This document shows positions 24,759 through 32,915 of a DNA stretch of 64,000 nt, in pieces. Position 1 is the first letter of the stretch; every line of letters begins with the position of its first letter. A program made the translations under genes and the position numbers. Source of the DNA: Streptomyces tuirus (GTDB lineage: Bacteria; Actinomycetota; Actinomycetes; Streptomycetales; Streptomycetaceae); contig NZ_AP023439.1 in the NCBI RefSeq assembly GCF_014701095.1, positions 186,001 to 250,000 on the forward strand. The letters run 5' to 3'. The notes under the pieces are model-generated. The model was not told where the DNA came from, made no database searches, and saw only the letters and a list, made by a program, of their open reading frames with translations.

Positions 24759-25422
24759 CGCCGTGCCCCGTTCCGCCGCGCGGCTCCTCGTAGACGATCT
24801 CGAGCACGGAGCCGCTGTCGTTGTTGCGCAAGTGCCCGTAGGTGTGGCCGAGTTCGTCCGCCTCGGTGAACGCGATGTTCTCCAGGTGGTCGACGTCCCG
24901 GTCGAGGACGTCCAGGAGGTAGCGGACGTCGGCGTCGGTGTGCACGTCGATGGCGACGTGCGACATGAGCCGTCCGCGCTCGCCGGCGGGGCGGTCCGCC
25001 CAGGGGCCGAAGCGGCGGCAGGCGAACATCTCGATGACCCGTCCGTCGGTGAGGGCGATGGAGTTCCACCATCCCGGCGTGCCGTACTGCCGGGGCGAGA
25101 TGTACGACGGCCCCATCTCGACGGTGGTGATCTCGCCGGACGCCCGGAGGTCGTGCAGGTGGGCGTTCCAGCCGAACACCTCGTCGTCGTTGTCGTAGTC
25201 GCCCATGTAGATGCCGACATGGTTGACCCCGGCGAACTTCTCCACGACGTGGTCGGGCGCGTAGCCGCACCAGGCCGACAGATACTGGCCGCAGTCGAGG
25301 TCCCGCCAGGTGCTCGACGTCTGGAGGATCTCTTCCCAGGCGCGGCCGAATCCGGCGCGGTCGGGGAAGCGCCCGTCGCGCGTGGCGGTGATGGCCGGCG
25401 AACGTCCCGCGAGTGCGTTCAT
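24745..25422 (-). CDS. VOC-superfamily metalloenzyme (glyoxalase/dioxygenase-like)
   Basis: The 225-residue protein shows two beta-alpha-beta-beta-beta units of the vicinal-oxygen-chelate fold. Candidate metal ligands are in FAGVNHVGIY, DGRVIEMFA, MSHVAIDV and SVLEIVYEE, giving His/Glu pairs. VOC proteins include ring-cleaving dioxygenases, isomerases and drug-binding resistance proteins. Cleavage or rearrangement of a catechol made by the flavin hydroxylase is possible, as is drug sequestration. Start ATG with an ATGA overlap to the methyltransferase gene upstream. Confidence 0.72.
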   Translation of the reverse strand: MNALAGRSPAITATRDGRFPDRAGFGRAWEEILQTSSTWRDLDCGQYLSAWCGYAPDHVVEKFAGVNHVGIYMGDYDNDDEVFGWNAHLHDLRASGEITTVEMGPSYISPRQYGTPGWWNSIALTDGRVIEMFACRRFGPWADRPAGERGRLMSHVAIDVHTDADVRYLLDVLDRDVDHLENIAFTEADELGHTYGHLRNNDSGSVLEIVYEEPRGGTGHGDGGH

Positions 25423-26108
25423 GGCGCTTCCTTCCTGCCCGTGATGACGATCCCCATCTGCACTTCCGTCACGACGGCCGTGTCGAGCGCGGTCCCGCGC
25501 AGAAGCTCTTCGATCTCGCTCTTGACGTACGAGGAGCGGATCGAGGTGCGAAAGCCCGGGCGCATGTCGGCCGCGATGTTCGCCTTCATGAACTGGAACG
25601 TCGTCCGGTCGACGTCCCTGCGCAGATCGGATACGCAGTACCGGCCGCCCGGCCTGAGCACGCGGTGCATCTCCGCCAGGGCGGTCACCGGATCCGCCCA
25701 TTCGTGCAGTGAGGACGCGCTGATGACGTGGTCGAAGCGGTCGTCCTCGAACGGCAGGGCCAGGACGGTGCCGCATTCGTAGCCGCATCGCTCGGCGACG
25801 CCGTAGCCGGCTGCGTTGATGCCCGCGCGCCGGAGCATCGCCGGTGAGATGTCGAGGCCGACGAGCCGGGCGGAGTCCTCCGCCCGGATGAGCCATTCCA
25901 GGCCGAGGTAGCCCGGGCCGCATCCCAGCTCCAGGACCTCGCCGGTGGTGATCTCGGCGGCCAGGATGTCGTCGATCTTCTCCTTGAGCCAGCCGTTGTC
26001 CCGGATGTGGCGCTGCATCTCGTCGTATTTGAGGGCCAGTTCGTCGCCCTGCAGGCCCTCGTCGGTCTCCGGCACCCGGGCGGCGACGGTGCCCCGCGCG
26101 CTAGCCAC
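25419..26108 (-). CDS. Class I SAM-dependent methyltransferase
   Basis: A 229-residue methyltransferase with motif I VLELGCGPGYLG, motif II LVGLDISPAM, and FDHVISASSLHEWADP followed by LRPGGRYCVSDL. It is similar in size to the 7466-8173 methyltransferase but distinct in motif I. Target unknown; O-methylation of a catechol is plausible because CC-1065-type units carry methoxy groups. Start GTG, overlapping the stop of the molybdopterin gene by 8 bp. Confidence 0.88.
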   Translation of the reverse strand: MASARGTVAARVPETDEGLQGDELALKYDEMQRHIRDNGWLKEKIDDILAAEITTGEVLELGCGPGYLGLEWLIRAEDSARLVGLDISPAMLRRAGINAAGYGVAERCGYECGTVLALPFEDDRFDHVISASSLHEWADPVTALAEMHRVLRPGGRYCVSDLRRDVDRTTFQFMKANIAADMRPGFRTSIRSSYVKSEIEELLRGTALDTAVVTEVQMGIVITGRKEAP

Positions 26109-28173
26109 GGCCCGGCCCCAGCCGCCGTATTCCCACTGCTACACCTCTCATCGTCGCGCTCCCCATGTGCACGTCGGAACGGTCGTTGTCCGTCAGGAGA
26201 TTGACCGAGGATCTGAGCGACTCGTCGACCGAGGACTCGCCCGGATACCACCAGCCGGCGTCCGCCATCACGACGTTCGGTGCGACGGAGTCGGAGATCT
26301 TGACCGTCATGCGCACCCCGCGCGCACCGGCCCGTGTGAAGAGGTCCACCTCTTCGCCGTCTGTCAGCCCTTCCCGCTCCGCGGTGTCCGGATGGACGGT
26401 CACCCGCGCCGTGCTCTGGCCGCGCGAGGTGGTCGGGAGTTGGTGGAATTCGGTGTTGTAGAACTGGCGCGGATGGGCGCTGGTCATCACGTACGGCAGG
26501 GCCGGGTCCGGCTCCGGCGGGCGCCGGAAGACGGGGAACGCCTCGTAGCCCATGGCCCGCAGCCCGTGGTTCATGAGGTTCACGCGTCCGGACCGGGTAC
26601 GGAATCCGCCGTCGCGGTACTTGCGGTACCGCTTCTCGTTGCGGATGTAGCCGATCTTCGTGAACTGTTCCCAGGTGAGGTCGATGCCGGCCAGCTTCGC
26701 GTCGAGGGCGGCTTCCACCGAGGGGAAGAAGTGCTCGCCCAGGCCGAGCCGTTCGGCGAGCTGGAGGATGATCTCCTCGTCGGAGCGGCAGCCGTCGACC
26801 GTGGCGATCTTCCGCCGGGCCGCGATGTAGGAGTTGAACTCCACGATCTGGTCCCGCTCCAGCCAGCTCGACGTCGGCAGGACGACGTCGGCGTACCGGG
26901 CGGTCGGCGTCATGAACAGGTCGCACACGACGACCAGGTCCAGCTTGTTCATCGCCTCGCGGACCAGCGCGGTGTTCTCGTGCGAGGCCAGCATGTTGCT
27001 GCCGAAGATCAGCATGGAGGTGATCGGGTACGGCGACCCGCTCACGATGGCCTTGTGCAGGTCTCCCGGCGCGACCCAGCCGGACATCGAAAGGATCTTG
27101 TGTTTGCCGCCGCCGATCCGCTTCTCGGCCTGCTCTTCCGGGAGCAGGTCCGAGCGGGGGAAGGCACGCCGGCCCTCGATCGGCATCGGCTCCCAGATCA
27201 CGTCGCCGCCGGGGGCGTCGATGTTTCCGCAGATCGCGGCGAGGATGGCGATCGCGCGGTGGGTGTCGAAGGAGTTCTCGTTCTGCGACAGACCGGTTCC
27301 GGCCTCGATGCACGCCCGGGAGGCGAGGGCGTAGGAGCGGGTGGCTTCGTGGATGAGCTGGGGTGTGAGGCCGGTGATACGTGCGACCCGCTCGATGTCG
27401 TACGCCTGCACGTGGGCGGCGAGTTCGTCGAAGCCGGAGGTGTGCGCGGCGACGAAGTCGTGGTCGTACCAGCCCTCGTCGATGACGGTCTTGATCATGC
27501 CGAGGGCGAGTGCGCAGTCGGTGCCCGGCTGGATCACCAGATGCAGGCTCGAGCGGGCGGCGGTCTGTGTGCGTCGCGGATCGACGGTGATGACGCGGCT
27601 GCCGCGTTCGACGGCTCGCAGCAGCTTGACGCCGATCACGCCGTCCGAGTGGGTGCTGGGCTTGTTGCTGCCCCAGAGCAGGACGACTTCAGGGTCGCCG
27701 TCGTAGTCGCAGAAGGTGAAGGCGCCGTAGGTCATGATCGAGGCCATGACCCGTGGGTAGAAGCACACGTGGGCCGGACCGACCACGTTCGGCGTCCCGA
27801 TCGCGTTGGCGAGCCGGAACACCCATTCCTGGTAGTTGCGGTCGGTGCCCTGGCCGAGGACGACGGACTCGGGGCCGTGCCGGTCGATGGTCGCGGCGAG
27901 CTCGCCGGCGATCCGGTCGAGGGCGGCTTCCCAGCCGACCGGTTCGAACGTCCCCGAGCCGCGCGGGCCGGTCCGGACCAGCGGCGTCGTGAGCCGGTCC
28001 GGGCTGCGCAGCAGGTCGAGTGAGGCCTTGCCCTTGATGCAGAAGTAGCCCTCGCTCGTGGGATTGTCGGGGTCCCCGTGGATGTCGGTGGGCACGCCGT
28101 CCGTGAGCTCGACGATGGCGCCGCAACCGCCGTGGCACATACGGCAGACGGACCTGGCCCGGGTGATCGTCAA
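26101..28173 (-). CDS. Molybdopterin (bis-MGD) oxidoreductase, DMSO-reductase family
   Basis: The 690-residue protein has an N-terminal 4Fe-4S site (Cys10, Cys13, Cys17, Cys45 in CRMCHGGC...YFC), then molybdopterin-binding domains with LLWGSNKP, RVITVDPRRT and FGSNML, and a C-terminal dinucleotide-binding domain with SAHPRQFYNTEFH. Cys137 in GPAHVCFYPR is a candidate Mo ligand, as in formate-dehydrogenase or polysulfide-reductase relatives. No twin-arginine signal is visible, so it is probably cytoplasmic. A reductive or dehydroxylating step is possible but unproven. It begins with TTG overlapping the upstream TGA (TTGA), the same coupling seen at its neighbours. A complete Mo enzyme inside such a cluster is notable. 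Confidence 0.88.
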   Translation of the reverse strand: MTITRARSVCRMCHGGCGAIVELTDGVPTDIHGDPDNPTSEGYFCIKGKASLDLLRSPDRLTTPLVRTGPRGSGTFEPVGWEAALDRIAGELAATIDRHGPESVVLGQGTDRNYQEWVFRLANAIGTPNVVGPAHVCFYPRVMASIMTYGAFTFCDYDGDPEVVLLWGSNKPSTHSDGVIGVKLLRAVERGSRVITVDPRRTQTAARSSLHLVIQPGTDCALALGMIKTVIDEGWYDHDFVAAHTSGFDELAAHVQAYDIERVARITGLTPQLIHEATRSYALASRACIEAGTGLSQNENSFDTHRAIAILAAICGNIDAPGGDVIWEPMPIEGRRAFPRSDLLPEEQAEKRIGGGKHKILSMSGWVAPGDLHKAIVSGSPYPITSMLIFGSNMLASHENTALVREAMNKLDLVVVCDLFMTPTARYADVVLPTSSWLERDQIVEFNSYIAARRKIATVDGCRSDEEIILQLAERLGLGEHFFPSVEAALDAKLAGIDLTWEQFTKIGYIRNEKRYRKYRDGGFRTRSGRVNLMNHGLRAMGYEAFPVFRRPPEPDPALPYVMTSAHPRQFYNTEFHQLPTTSRGQSTARVTVHPDTAEREGLTDGEEVDLFTRAGARGVRMTVKISDSVAPNVVMADAGWWYPGESSVDESLRSSVNLLTDNDRSDVHMGSATMRGVAVGIRRLGPGRG

Positions 28174-29207
28174 GCCGGCTCACCCGCCCGTTTGGAGGCC
28201 GAGACGAGCAGCCTTTCGAAGGTGGCCTGTTCGGCGCCGGCGATCGCGTGCAGCAGGGCCGCGACGGTTTCCAGCTGCCGTCGCCCGTCGTCCGCGTCGC
28301 GGTAGGCCATCAGCAGGTCGGTGGCCTGGTCCCACTGCCGCTGCACAGCGCCGAAGTCCTCGACGAACGGGTCGAGTTCCGGGTCGTCGTACCGCTGCCG
28401 GGCCTCCAGCAGGAACTCCCGGTAGAGCTTGCGGAAGTTGGCCCCGCCGGTTCCCGCGAAGCGCCAGAAGCGGCCGACACCCGGCACCGTCTCGTCCGGG
28501 GAGGCGAGGGTGTCGCTCCATCCGGCGATCTCGGAGGCGGCCCGCCGCAGGGCGCGCAGACCGAACCGGGGACCGCGGTCCTCGGTCATCCGCTGCGCGG
28601 TCAGCCGGATGGCGTGCCAGATCTGTTCGCGCTGGACCGCGTCGATGTCGGTGGTCAGACGCTCCGGCAAATTCTCGACGTACAGGTGCAGGTGGGGCGA
28701 TGGCATGAAGCCCTCGCCGGAAGCGCGGGCGCGGCGCAGCGACTGCGTCGGCAGGGTCTGTGCCCCACCCTGCTGGTCGGTGTCGACGACGTGGGCGAGG
28801 GAGTCGTCGAGCCCGTACACGGCGATGTAGTGCGACGCGAAATGACTGCGGGACGAGAAGTAGTCGAGGTGGAAGATGTCGACGGACACTCCCACGACGT
28901 GTCCCGCGGCCAGCAGTTCCGTCACTGCGGCGGAAGCCGATTCGGGGTCGGGTGAGCGCGATGCGCGCAAGGGCACGCCCAGGGCCGCGCAGGCGTTGCG
29001 GGACAGCAGGCCCGGCTCGATCCGGCCGGTGAGCATCGGTGTGCCTCGAGCGGGATCCGGAGCGTCCCAGTATTGGAAGTCGATCCCCTGGCCCAGGCCG
29101 AACAGCATGGCCTCGGAAATTCCGGCGCCGGCGTGGTGGAGCATGTTGCGGAGGGTGGTCGTCTCGCAATGAACGCCGAGCTGGGGCTGAAATGTCGCCA
29201 AGCGCAT
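28170..29207 (-). CDS. BtrH-like cysteine acyltransferase (copy D)
   Basis: The 345-residue protein has Cys14 in GVHCETT, His126 in FASHYIAV, an Asp in HVVDTD, and the C-terminal variant GTGGANFR. I chose the inner ATG (29205-29207) over one six codons upstream because it puts the Cys at residue 14, exactly as in copies A and C, and follows GGGAAG. It precedes the molybdopterin gene with a TTGA overlap. It is more divergent from A and C than they are from each other, so it may take a different substrate. Confidence 0.84.
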   Translation of the reverse strand: MRLATFQPQLGVHCETTTLRNMLHHAGAGISEAMLFGLGQGIDFQYWDAPDPARGTPMLTGRIEPGLLSRNACAALGVPLRASRSPDPESASAAVTELLAAGHVVGVSVDIFHLDYFSSRSHFASHYIAVYGLDDSLAHVVDTDQQGGAQTLPTQSLRRARASGEGFMPSPHLHLYVENLPERLTTDIDAVQREQIWHAIRLTAQRMTEDRGPRFGLRALRRAASEIAGWSDTLASPDETVPGVGRFWRFAGTGGANFRKLYREFLLEARQRYDDPELDPFVEDFGAVQRQWDQATDLLMAYRDADDGRRQLETVAALLHAIAGAEQATFERLLVSASKRAGEPA

Positions 29208-29255
29208 ATGGCTTCCCAATCGCATGGTGCGAAGATGCCGTGAACGAGGGTGCGG

Positions 29256-30614
29256 CTATGCGTCGAGCAGGACTTCGTTGTATCCCTGCAGATCGAGGAA
29301 TCCGGAGCCGCTGGCCAGGACCACGATCACCGGTTCGGCGTTTTCCGCGTCGGCCTTCGCCGCGACGTCCAGGGCCGCGGCGACCGCGTGACCGGCCTCG
29401 GGGGCGAGCAACAGGCCTTCGGTCTGCAGCAGTAGCCGGCCGGCTTCGAGGGCCGTCCGCTGGTCGAAGGCGACGGCGTCCAGGACGCCCTTGTGCCGGA
29501 GCAGGCTGACCAGTGCTGAGCTGTGATGGTTGCGCAGGCCGCCGACGTGGTTGGGCGGGGGGATGAAGCTCTCCCCCATCGTGTAGCCGAGCACCTCGGG
29601 CGTGTAGCCGCCCAGGTCGGTGCGGCCGTACGCGTAGACGCCCTGGGTGAGCCGGGGCGCCGCGGTGGATTCCGCGGCGAGGAAGCGGAGGTCGGCCCCG
29701 TCGGCCTTGGCCCGCAGGTGAGGGCCGATGAGACCGCAGAGGTTGCTTCCGCCACCCGAGCACGCGATGAGGTGGTCGCCTCGCCCGTCGACGCCCAGGT
29801 CCTCGCCGTGGGTTTCCGTGAGCTGCTGCGCGACCTCGAGGCCGAGCAAGGTCTGGTGAAGGTAGACGTGCGGCATTCCGCTGCCGGCGAGATACGCGGC
29901 GGAGGGGCGACCCAGGGCGTGCTCGATCGCGTCGCTGATCGCGGTGCCGAGACTGCCGGGGTGGCCCGGGTTCTCCCCGAGGATCTTTCGTCCGATCGCG
30001 GTGTCGGTCGACGGCGACGGCCGGACCTTGGCCCCCAGGAGCTCCATGTAGTGGCGCCGGTAGGGCTTCTGCTCGAGCGAGCACCTCACCATGAAGATCT
30101 CGGCCTGGAGACTGAACATCTTCGCCGCCAGCGCGACGCTCATCCCCCATTGACCCGCCCCGGTCTCGGTGACGAGCGTCGTCCGCCCCTCCTCGGCTGC
30201 GTAATACGCCTGGGCTATCGCGGTGTTCAGCTTGAAGCTGCCGGTGGGAAGGACGTCTTCACGCTTGAGGTAGATTCTCGCGCCCGTCCCGAGATGCTTC
30301 TCGAGCCGGTGCGCCCGGTGCAAGGGTGTCGGCCGGCCACACTGCCGCAGCCACTCCGTGACCGGTTCGGGAATGGCGATCCATTGCTCGTCCGAACCGT
30401 TTTGCTCGACGAGGACTCGCGGCCGAATTTGGGCCGATATCTCAGCGGCCGTGGGACTTCCGGAATCCCTGACTTCGGGCATGGGGCCGGGCAGATCCGC
30501 CAGGAAGTTGTACCAATGGGTCGGCATGCCCGGTAATGACGAACCGTTAGGAACAATGCGTTGAGGCACGGGCGACTGCTCATGCCCAACATGGCCAGGA
30601 ATATACGAAGTCAC
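29256..30614 (-). CDS. TrpB2-like PLP beta-synthase
   Basis: About 452 residues of the tryptophan-synthase-beta-like (TrpB2) branch: WYNFLADLPGPMPE near the N-terminus, the PLP lysine in LPTGSFKLN (Lys128 with this start), TETGAGQWGMS and the phosphate loop SGGGSNLCGL. Free-standing TrpB-like enzymes join serine to aromatic nucleophiles. CC-1065-type units incorporate serine, so such a condensation is inferred. First gene of the long run. Start is uncertain: GTG at 30612-30614 follows GGGGGGAAC; GTG at 30567-30569 and ATG at 30525-30527 are alternatives. With the first two starts codon TTA at 30534-30536 lies inside the gene. Confidence 0.84.
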   Translation of the reverse strand: MTSYIPGHVGHEQSPVPQRIVPNGSSLPGMPTHWYNFLADLPGPMPEVRDSGSPTAAEISAQIRPRVLVEQNGSDEQWIAIPEPVTEWLRQCGRPTPLHRAHRLEKHLGTGARIYLKREDVLPTGSFKLNTAIAQAYYAAEEGRTTLVTETGAGQWGMSVALAAKMFSLQAEIFMVRCSLEQKPYRRHYMELLGAKVRPSPSTDTAIGRKILGENPGHPGSLGTAISDAIEHALGRPSAAYLAGSGMPHVYLHQTLLGLEVAQQLTETHGEDLGVDGRGDHLIACSGGGSNLCGLIGPHLRAKADGADLRFLAAESTAAPRLTQGVYAYGRTDLGGYTPEVLGYTMGESFIPPPNHVGGLRNHHSSALVSLLRHKGVLDAVAFDQRTALEAGRLLLQTEGLLLAPEAGHAVAAALDVAAKADAENAEPVIVVLASGSGFLDLQGYNEVLLDA

Positions 30615-30662
30615 GTTCCCCCCGCACCCCGCTTCAAAATTGTGTGAGCCAGCGTACAAACC

Positions 30663-30689
30663 GTTCGAGCACCGCGCAAGCGTTTGAAC
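30663..30689. promoter_or_regulatory. Candidate StrR-type operator upstream of the long run
   Basis: An imperfect inverted repeat, GTTCGAGCAC at 30663-30672 and GCGTTTGAAC at 30680-30689, lies in a relatively AT-rich 251-bp gap just upstream of the first gene. StrR-family sites have GTTCGA-type half-sites with an 11-bp spacer between 9-mers; here the 9-mer spacer is 9. A StrR/ParB-like regulator is encoded next door. The link is inference; no promoter elements are certain. Confidence 0.45.
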
Positions 30690-30865
30690 TCAAGTCGCAC
30701 ATTCAACAAACACGGCGGACCACAGAAAGGCTTTTCCTGCTGAATCCGATACGCCGGCGTTTCACGCGGACGCCCCGGAGAATCCAAAAGATGATCTCGA
30801 CGGAATCAACCGGAAGCAACGAATCCGAGGCGTCGGCAACGGTGTTCCATGAACCGGCCGGACAT

Positions 30866-31903
30866 CTATACGTCAGCTTCCCGGGAATTGATCCGTTCCG
30901 TCAATGATTCCGCAAGGAGCTGCCAGCTCTCGGCGTGGTGCCGTGCCAGCTCGGCGATCAGGGGTGCGCAGTGTATGGGGATGCTGCTCGCCATCGCCGC
31001 CCAGTCGTGCGGCTGCGTGGCCGAGGGCTCCAGTGTCCGCAGCAGCTTCCGGCCCACCTCGGTGAACCGGAGCGAGGGATCGGCGCGCAACCGCCGCACG
31101 GCCAGTGAGAGGTCCGCGTTCCCCGCCTTGGGACGTTTCACGAGCGCTGGATGGCCGGCGCCGGGCCCCCGGACCGGTCCGTCGCCCGGCTGCTCCGTCG
31201 GCGGCGGCTCTCCCGGAAGTGCCCGGGCCCGCTTTCGCGCGTCCTTCGCCGTGGTGAGCGAGATGCCCGCGGCACGCGCCACCTCCCGCGCGGACGCGTC
31301 GGGATGGGCTGCGAGGTACACCAGCGCGCGACTGCGGCCTTCGGCCGCCGCGAGGGGGTAGGCCACCCCGTCACGCCCGAGTCGCACCGCGGTCGGGTGC
31401 GGAAGTTCCGCACCCGACCGTCGCCTGAGCGCCGCGACGGTCTTGTCCGACAGGCCGACGACCCCCGCCAGTCGCCGGTTGGACCACTCCGGGAAGTCGG
31501 CCAGCATGTGCAGGGCCGCGGCCTTGCGGTCGGCAAGGGAGAGCGGCAGTCCGTGATTGCTGTTCAGCTTGACCGCCAGCACGAAGGCCTCGCGCTCATC
31601 GCCGTTGAAGAGCACGGCACTGATGTGCGTGGCGCCGCTGTTCTCCACCGCTCTGAGCCGGTGCACACCGTCGATGACGGTCATCGTCTTGCGGTGGATC
31701 ACGATCGGCGGCAGTTCGGAGCACACCTCGGCGAGCGCGCTGATGTGCCGTGGATCCTCCCCGACCGAGCGGAGCGAGCCCACGACCATGATTCTGCTGA
31801 TCGGTACCTGGGTGATCTCCGATAAACGTCCGCCCGGACGCGGATCCGGGCGGCGTAAGTGCTGTTGTACCGGCTTCTGTACGGATGCGGAGATGTGGTC
31901 CAT
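30866..31903 (-). CDS. StrR/ParB-like pathway-specific regulator
   Basis: The 345-residue protein has an N-terminal ParB/sulfiredoxin-like domain (ELPPIVIHRKTMTVIDGVHR, about residues 65-85), then KLNSNHGLPLSLADRKAA and a helix-turn-helix (RRLAGVVGLSDKTVAALRR), followed by a second possible HTH around ASAREVARAAGISLTTAKD. This is the layout of StrR, NovG and Bbr, activators of antibiotic clusters. Two leucines near the start, Leu16 (31856-31858) and Leu27 (31823-31825), are coded by TTA, so translation should need the bldA tRNA. Start ATG behind GAGGAGGAAG. It is the only regulator beside the cluster, and is co-oriented with it across a 251-bp gap. Confidence 0.86.
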   Translation of the reverse strand: MDHISASVQKPVQQHLRRPDPRPGGRLSEITQVPISRIMVVGSLRSVGEDPRHISALAEVCSELPPIVIHRKTMTVIDGVHRLRAVENSGATHISAVLFNGDEREAFVLAVKLNSNHGLPLSLADRKAAALHMLADFPEWSNRRLAGVVGLSDKTVAALRRRSGAELPHPTAVRLGRDGVAYPLAAAEGRSRALVYLAAHPDASAREVARAAGISLTTAKDARKRARALPGEPPPTEQPGDGPVRGPGAGHPALVKRPKAGNADLSLAVRRLRADPSLRFTEVGRKLLRTLEPSATQPHDWAAMASSIPIHCAPLIAELARHHAESWQLLAESLTERINSREADV

Positions 31904-32425
31904 CGCTCTTCCTCCTCAGCAACTCCCAGTGGACCCACCGACTGTCGTACGACTCGTCCGGTTGCGGATGTCGTCAGGCAGCGCGGCGAACCACGGGCCG
32001 AGGAAAGGAAGAGCCGTCATGGTCCATCGGAAAGGTGAACAACATCGAGTCTCCCCCGTGACGCAATGCCGAGAACCGACTCCCGCACCCTGTCAGGAGG
32101 ATCGGATCGGTGCAAGGCTTCTGTCATGCCGTCCTGTTGAGGAAGCCGGCCCTTTCTTGATCGCTGATCACGTGGCGACCGGAGTGCAAAGCTCCCCCTG
32201 CGGGCGGAATGATCGGCTCCCCACGGGCGGACGGAAATATGCCCGCAGTCGGACGCATGATCTGTCTTCGCCTCGCGGACCTTGGAGCCAGTTGGCTATG
32301 CCTGCGTGAAGTGCGAAGACGAGACGGCGGTTCTCCCGGTGCATTCACCTACCACGTACAGCGGCCGGAGCGGGCGCCCTCCCTGCGCTCGACCTCCGGC
32401 CGCTGGGCCCTCCTGGCGAGGCCGG
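31904..32425. other. Intergenic region with no supported gene
   Basis: These 522 bp separate the cluster regulator from the first accessory gene. They contain a perfect 10-bp palindrome GTCGTACGAC at 31944-31953, which could belong to the regulator's promoter. Around 32285-32350 on the + strand a short stretch could encode a CVKC-containing peptide, but I see no convincing start, ribosome site or homologue. Probable left boundary zone of the biosynthetic cluster. Confidence 0.5.
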
Positions 32426-32785
32426 TCAGTGGTCGGAGTAGCTGAAGTCCCCCACGGTCCAGGCGCTGATGTCCTCGATCGCGACGCGGAACATGCCGCC
32501 CGTCTCCGGGATTCCCACGGTGCCCTGCAGAATCCGCGCGACATGGAAGTGCAGATGCGTGGGCGGCCCGTCCTTCGTGTCCGGGCTGTGGAAGACCGCG
32601 GAGAACTCACTCAGGCGGGCGGAGTCCGTCAGCACCTCCGACACCCGTTGCCGCCACATGGCTTCGGGAGCCAGTCGACCGGTGATGACGGCACCACCGG
32701 TGACCACGGTCAGGGACATCTGGCTGCTCTGCCCGGACTCCACGCGGGCGGCGATGTCAACGATCAGCTCGTCAGGCTTCGGCAT
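32426..32785 (-). CDS. Small hypothetical protein, GvpU-like
   Basis: A 119-residue soluble protein. The segments MSLTVVTGGAVITGRL and THLHFHVARILQG, followed by FRVAIEDISAWTVGDFS, resemble the gas-vesicle accessory protein GvpU, a family widespread in actinomycetes even without gas vesicles. No other gvp gene is nearby. The ATG has no clear Shine-Dalgarno site; TAGAAT lies 8 bp upstream, so the mRNA may be leaderless. Function unknown; the family link is tentative. Confidence 0.6.
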   Translation of the reverse strand: MPKPDELIVDIAARVESGQSSQMSLTVVTGGAVITGRLAPEAMWRQRVSEVLTDSARLSEFSAVFHSPDTKDGPPTHLHFHVARILQGTVGIPETGGMFRVAIEDISAWTVGDFSYSDH

Positions 32786-32915
32786 GAGAGCGGATTCTAT
32801 GCGCCGGGCCGTCGCAGTGGTTCGAGTGGTGCCGCCAACGGGCCGGACAGGCGCGTACAGGGCTCCCGCCGCAAGCCGGCGACGGCTCGGGGCCGCGTGG
32901 GGCGGTCGGTCCGCG

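Noticed and set aside
26101..28173. Housekeeping nitrate reductase or formate dehydrogenase
   Set aside because: No accessory subunits or Tat signal are present, and it is coupled by overlaps to cluster genes on both sides.
31944..31953. Palindrome GTCGTACGAC upstream of the StrR-like gene
   Set aside because: A 10-bp palindrome is expected by chance at this scale; no second copy was seen beside the cluster, so I do not call it an operator.
32282..32360. Possible small CxxC peptide (ACVKCEDE) on the + strand
   Set aside because: No convincing start or ribosome site, and the frame soon becomes low complexity.
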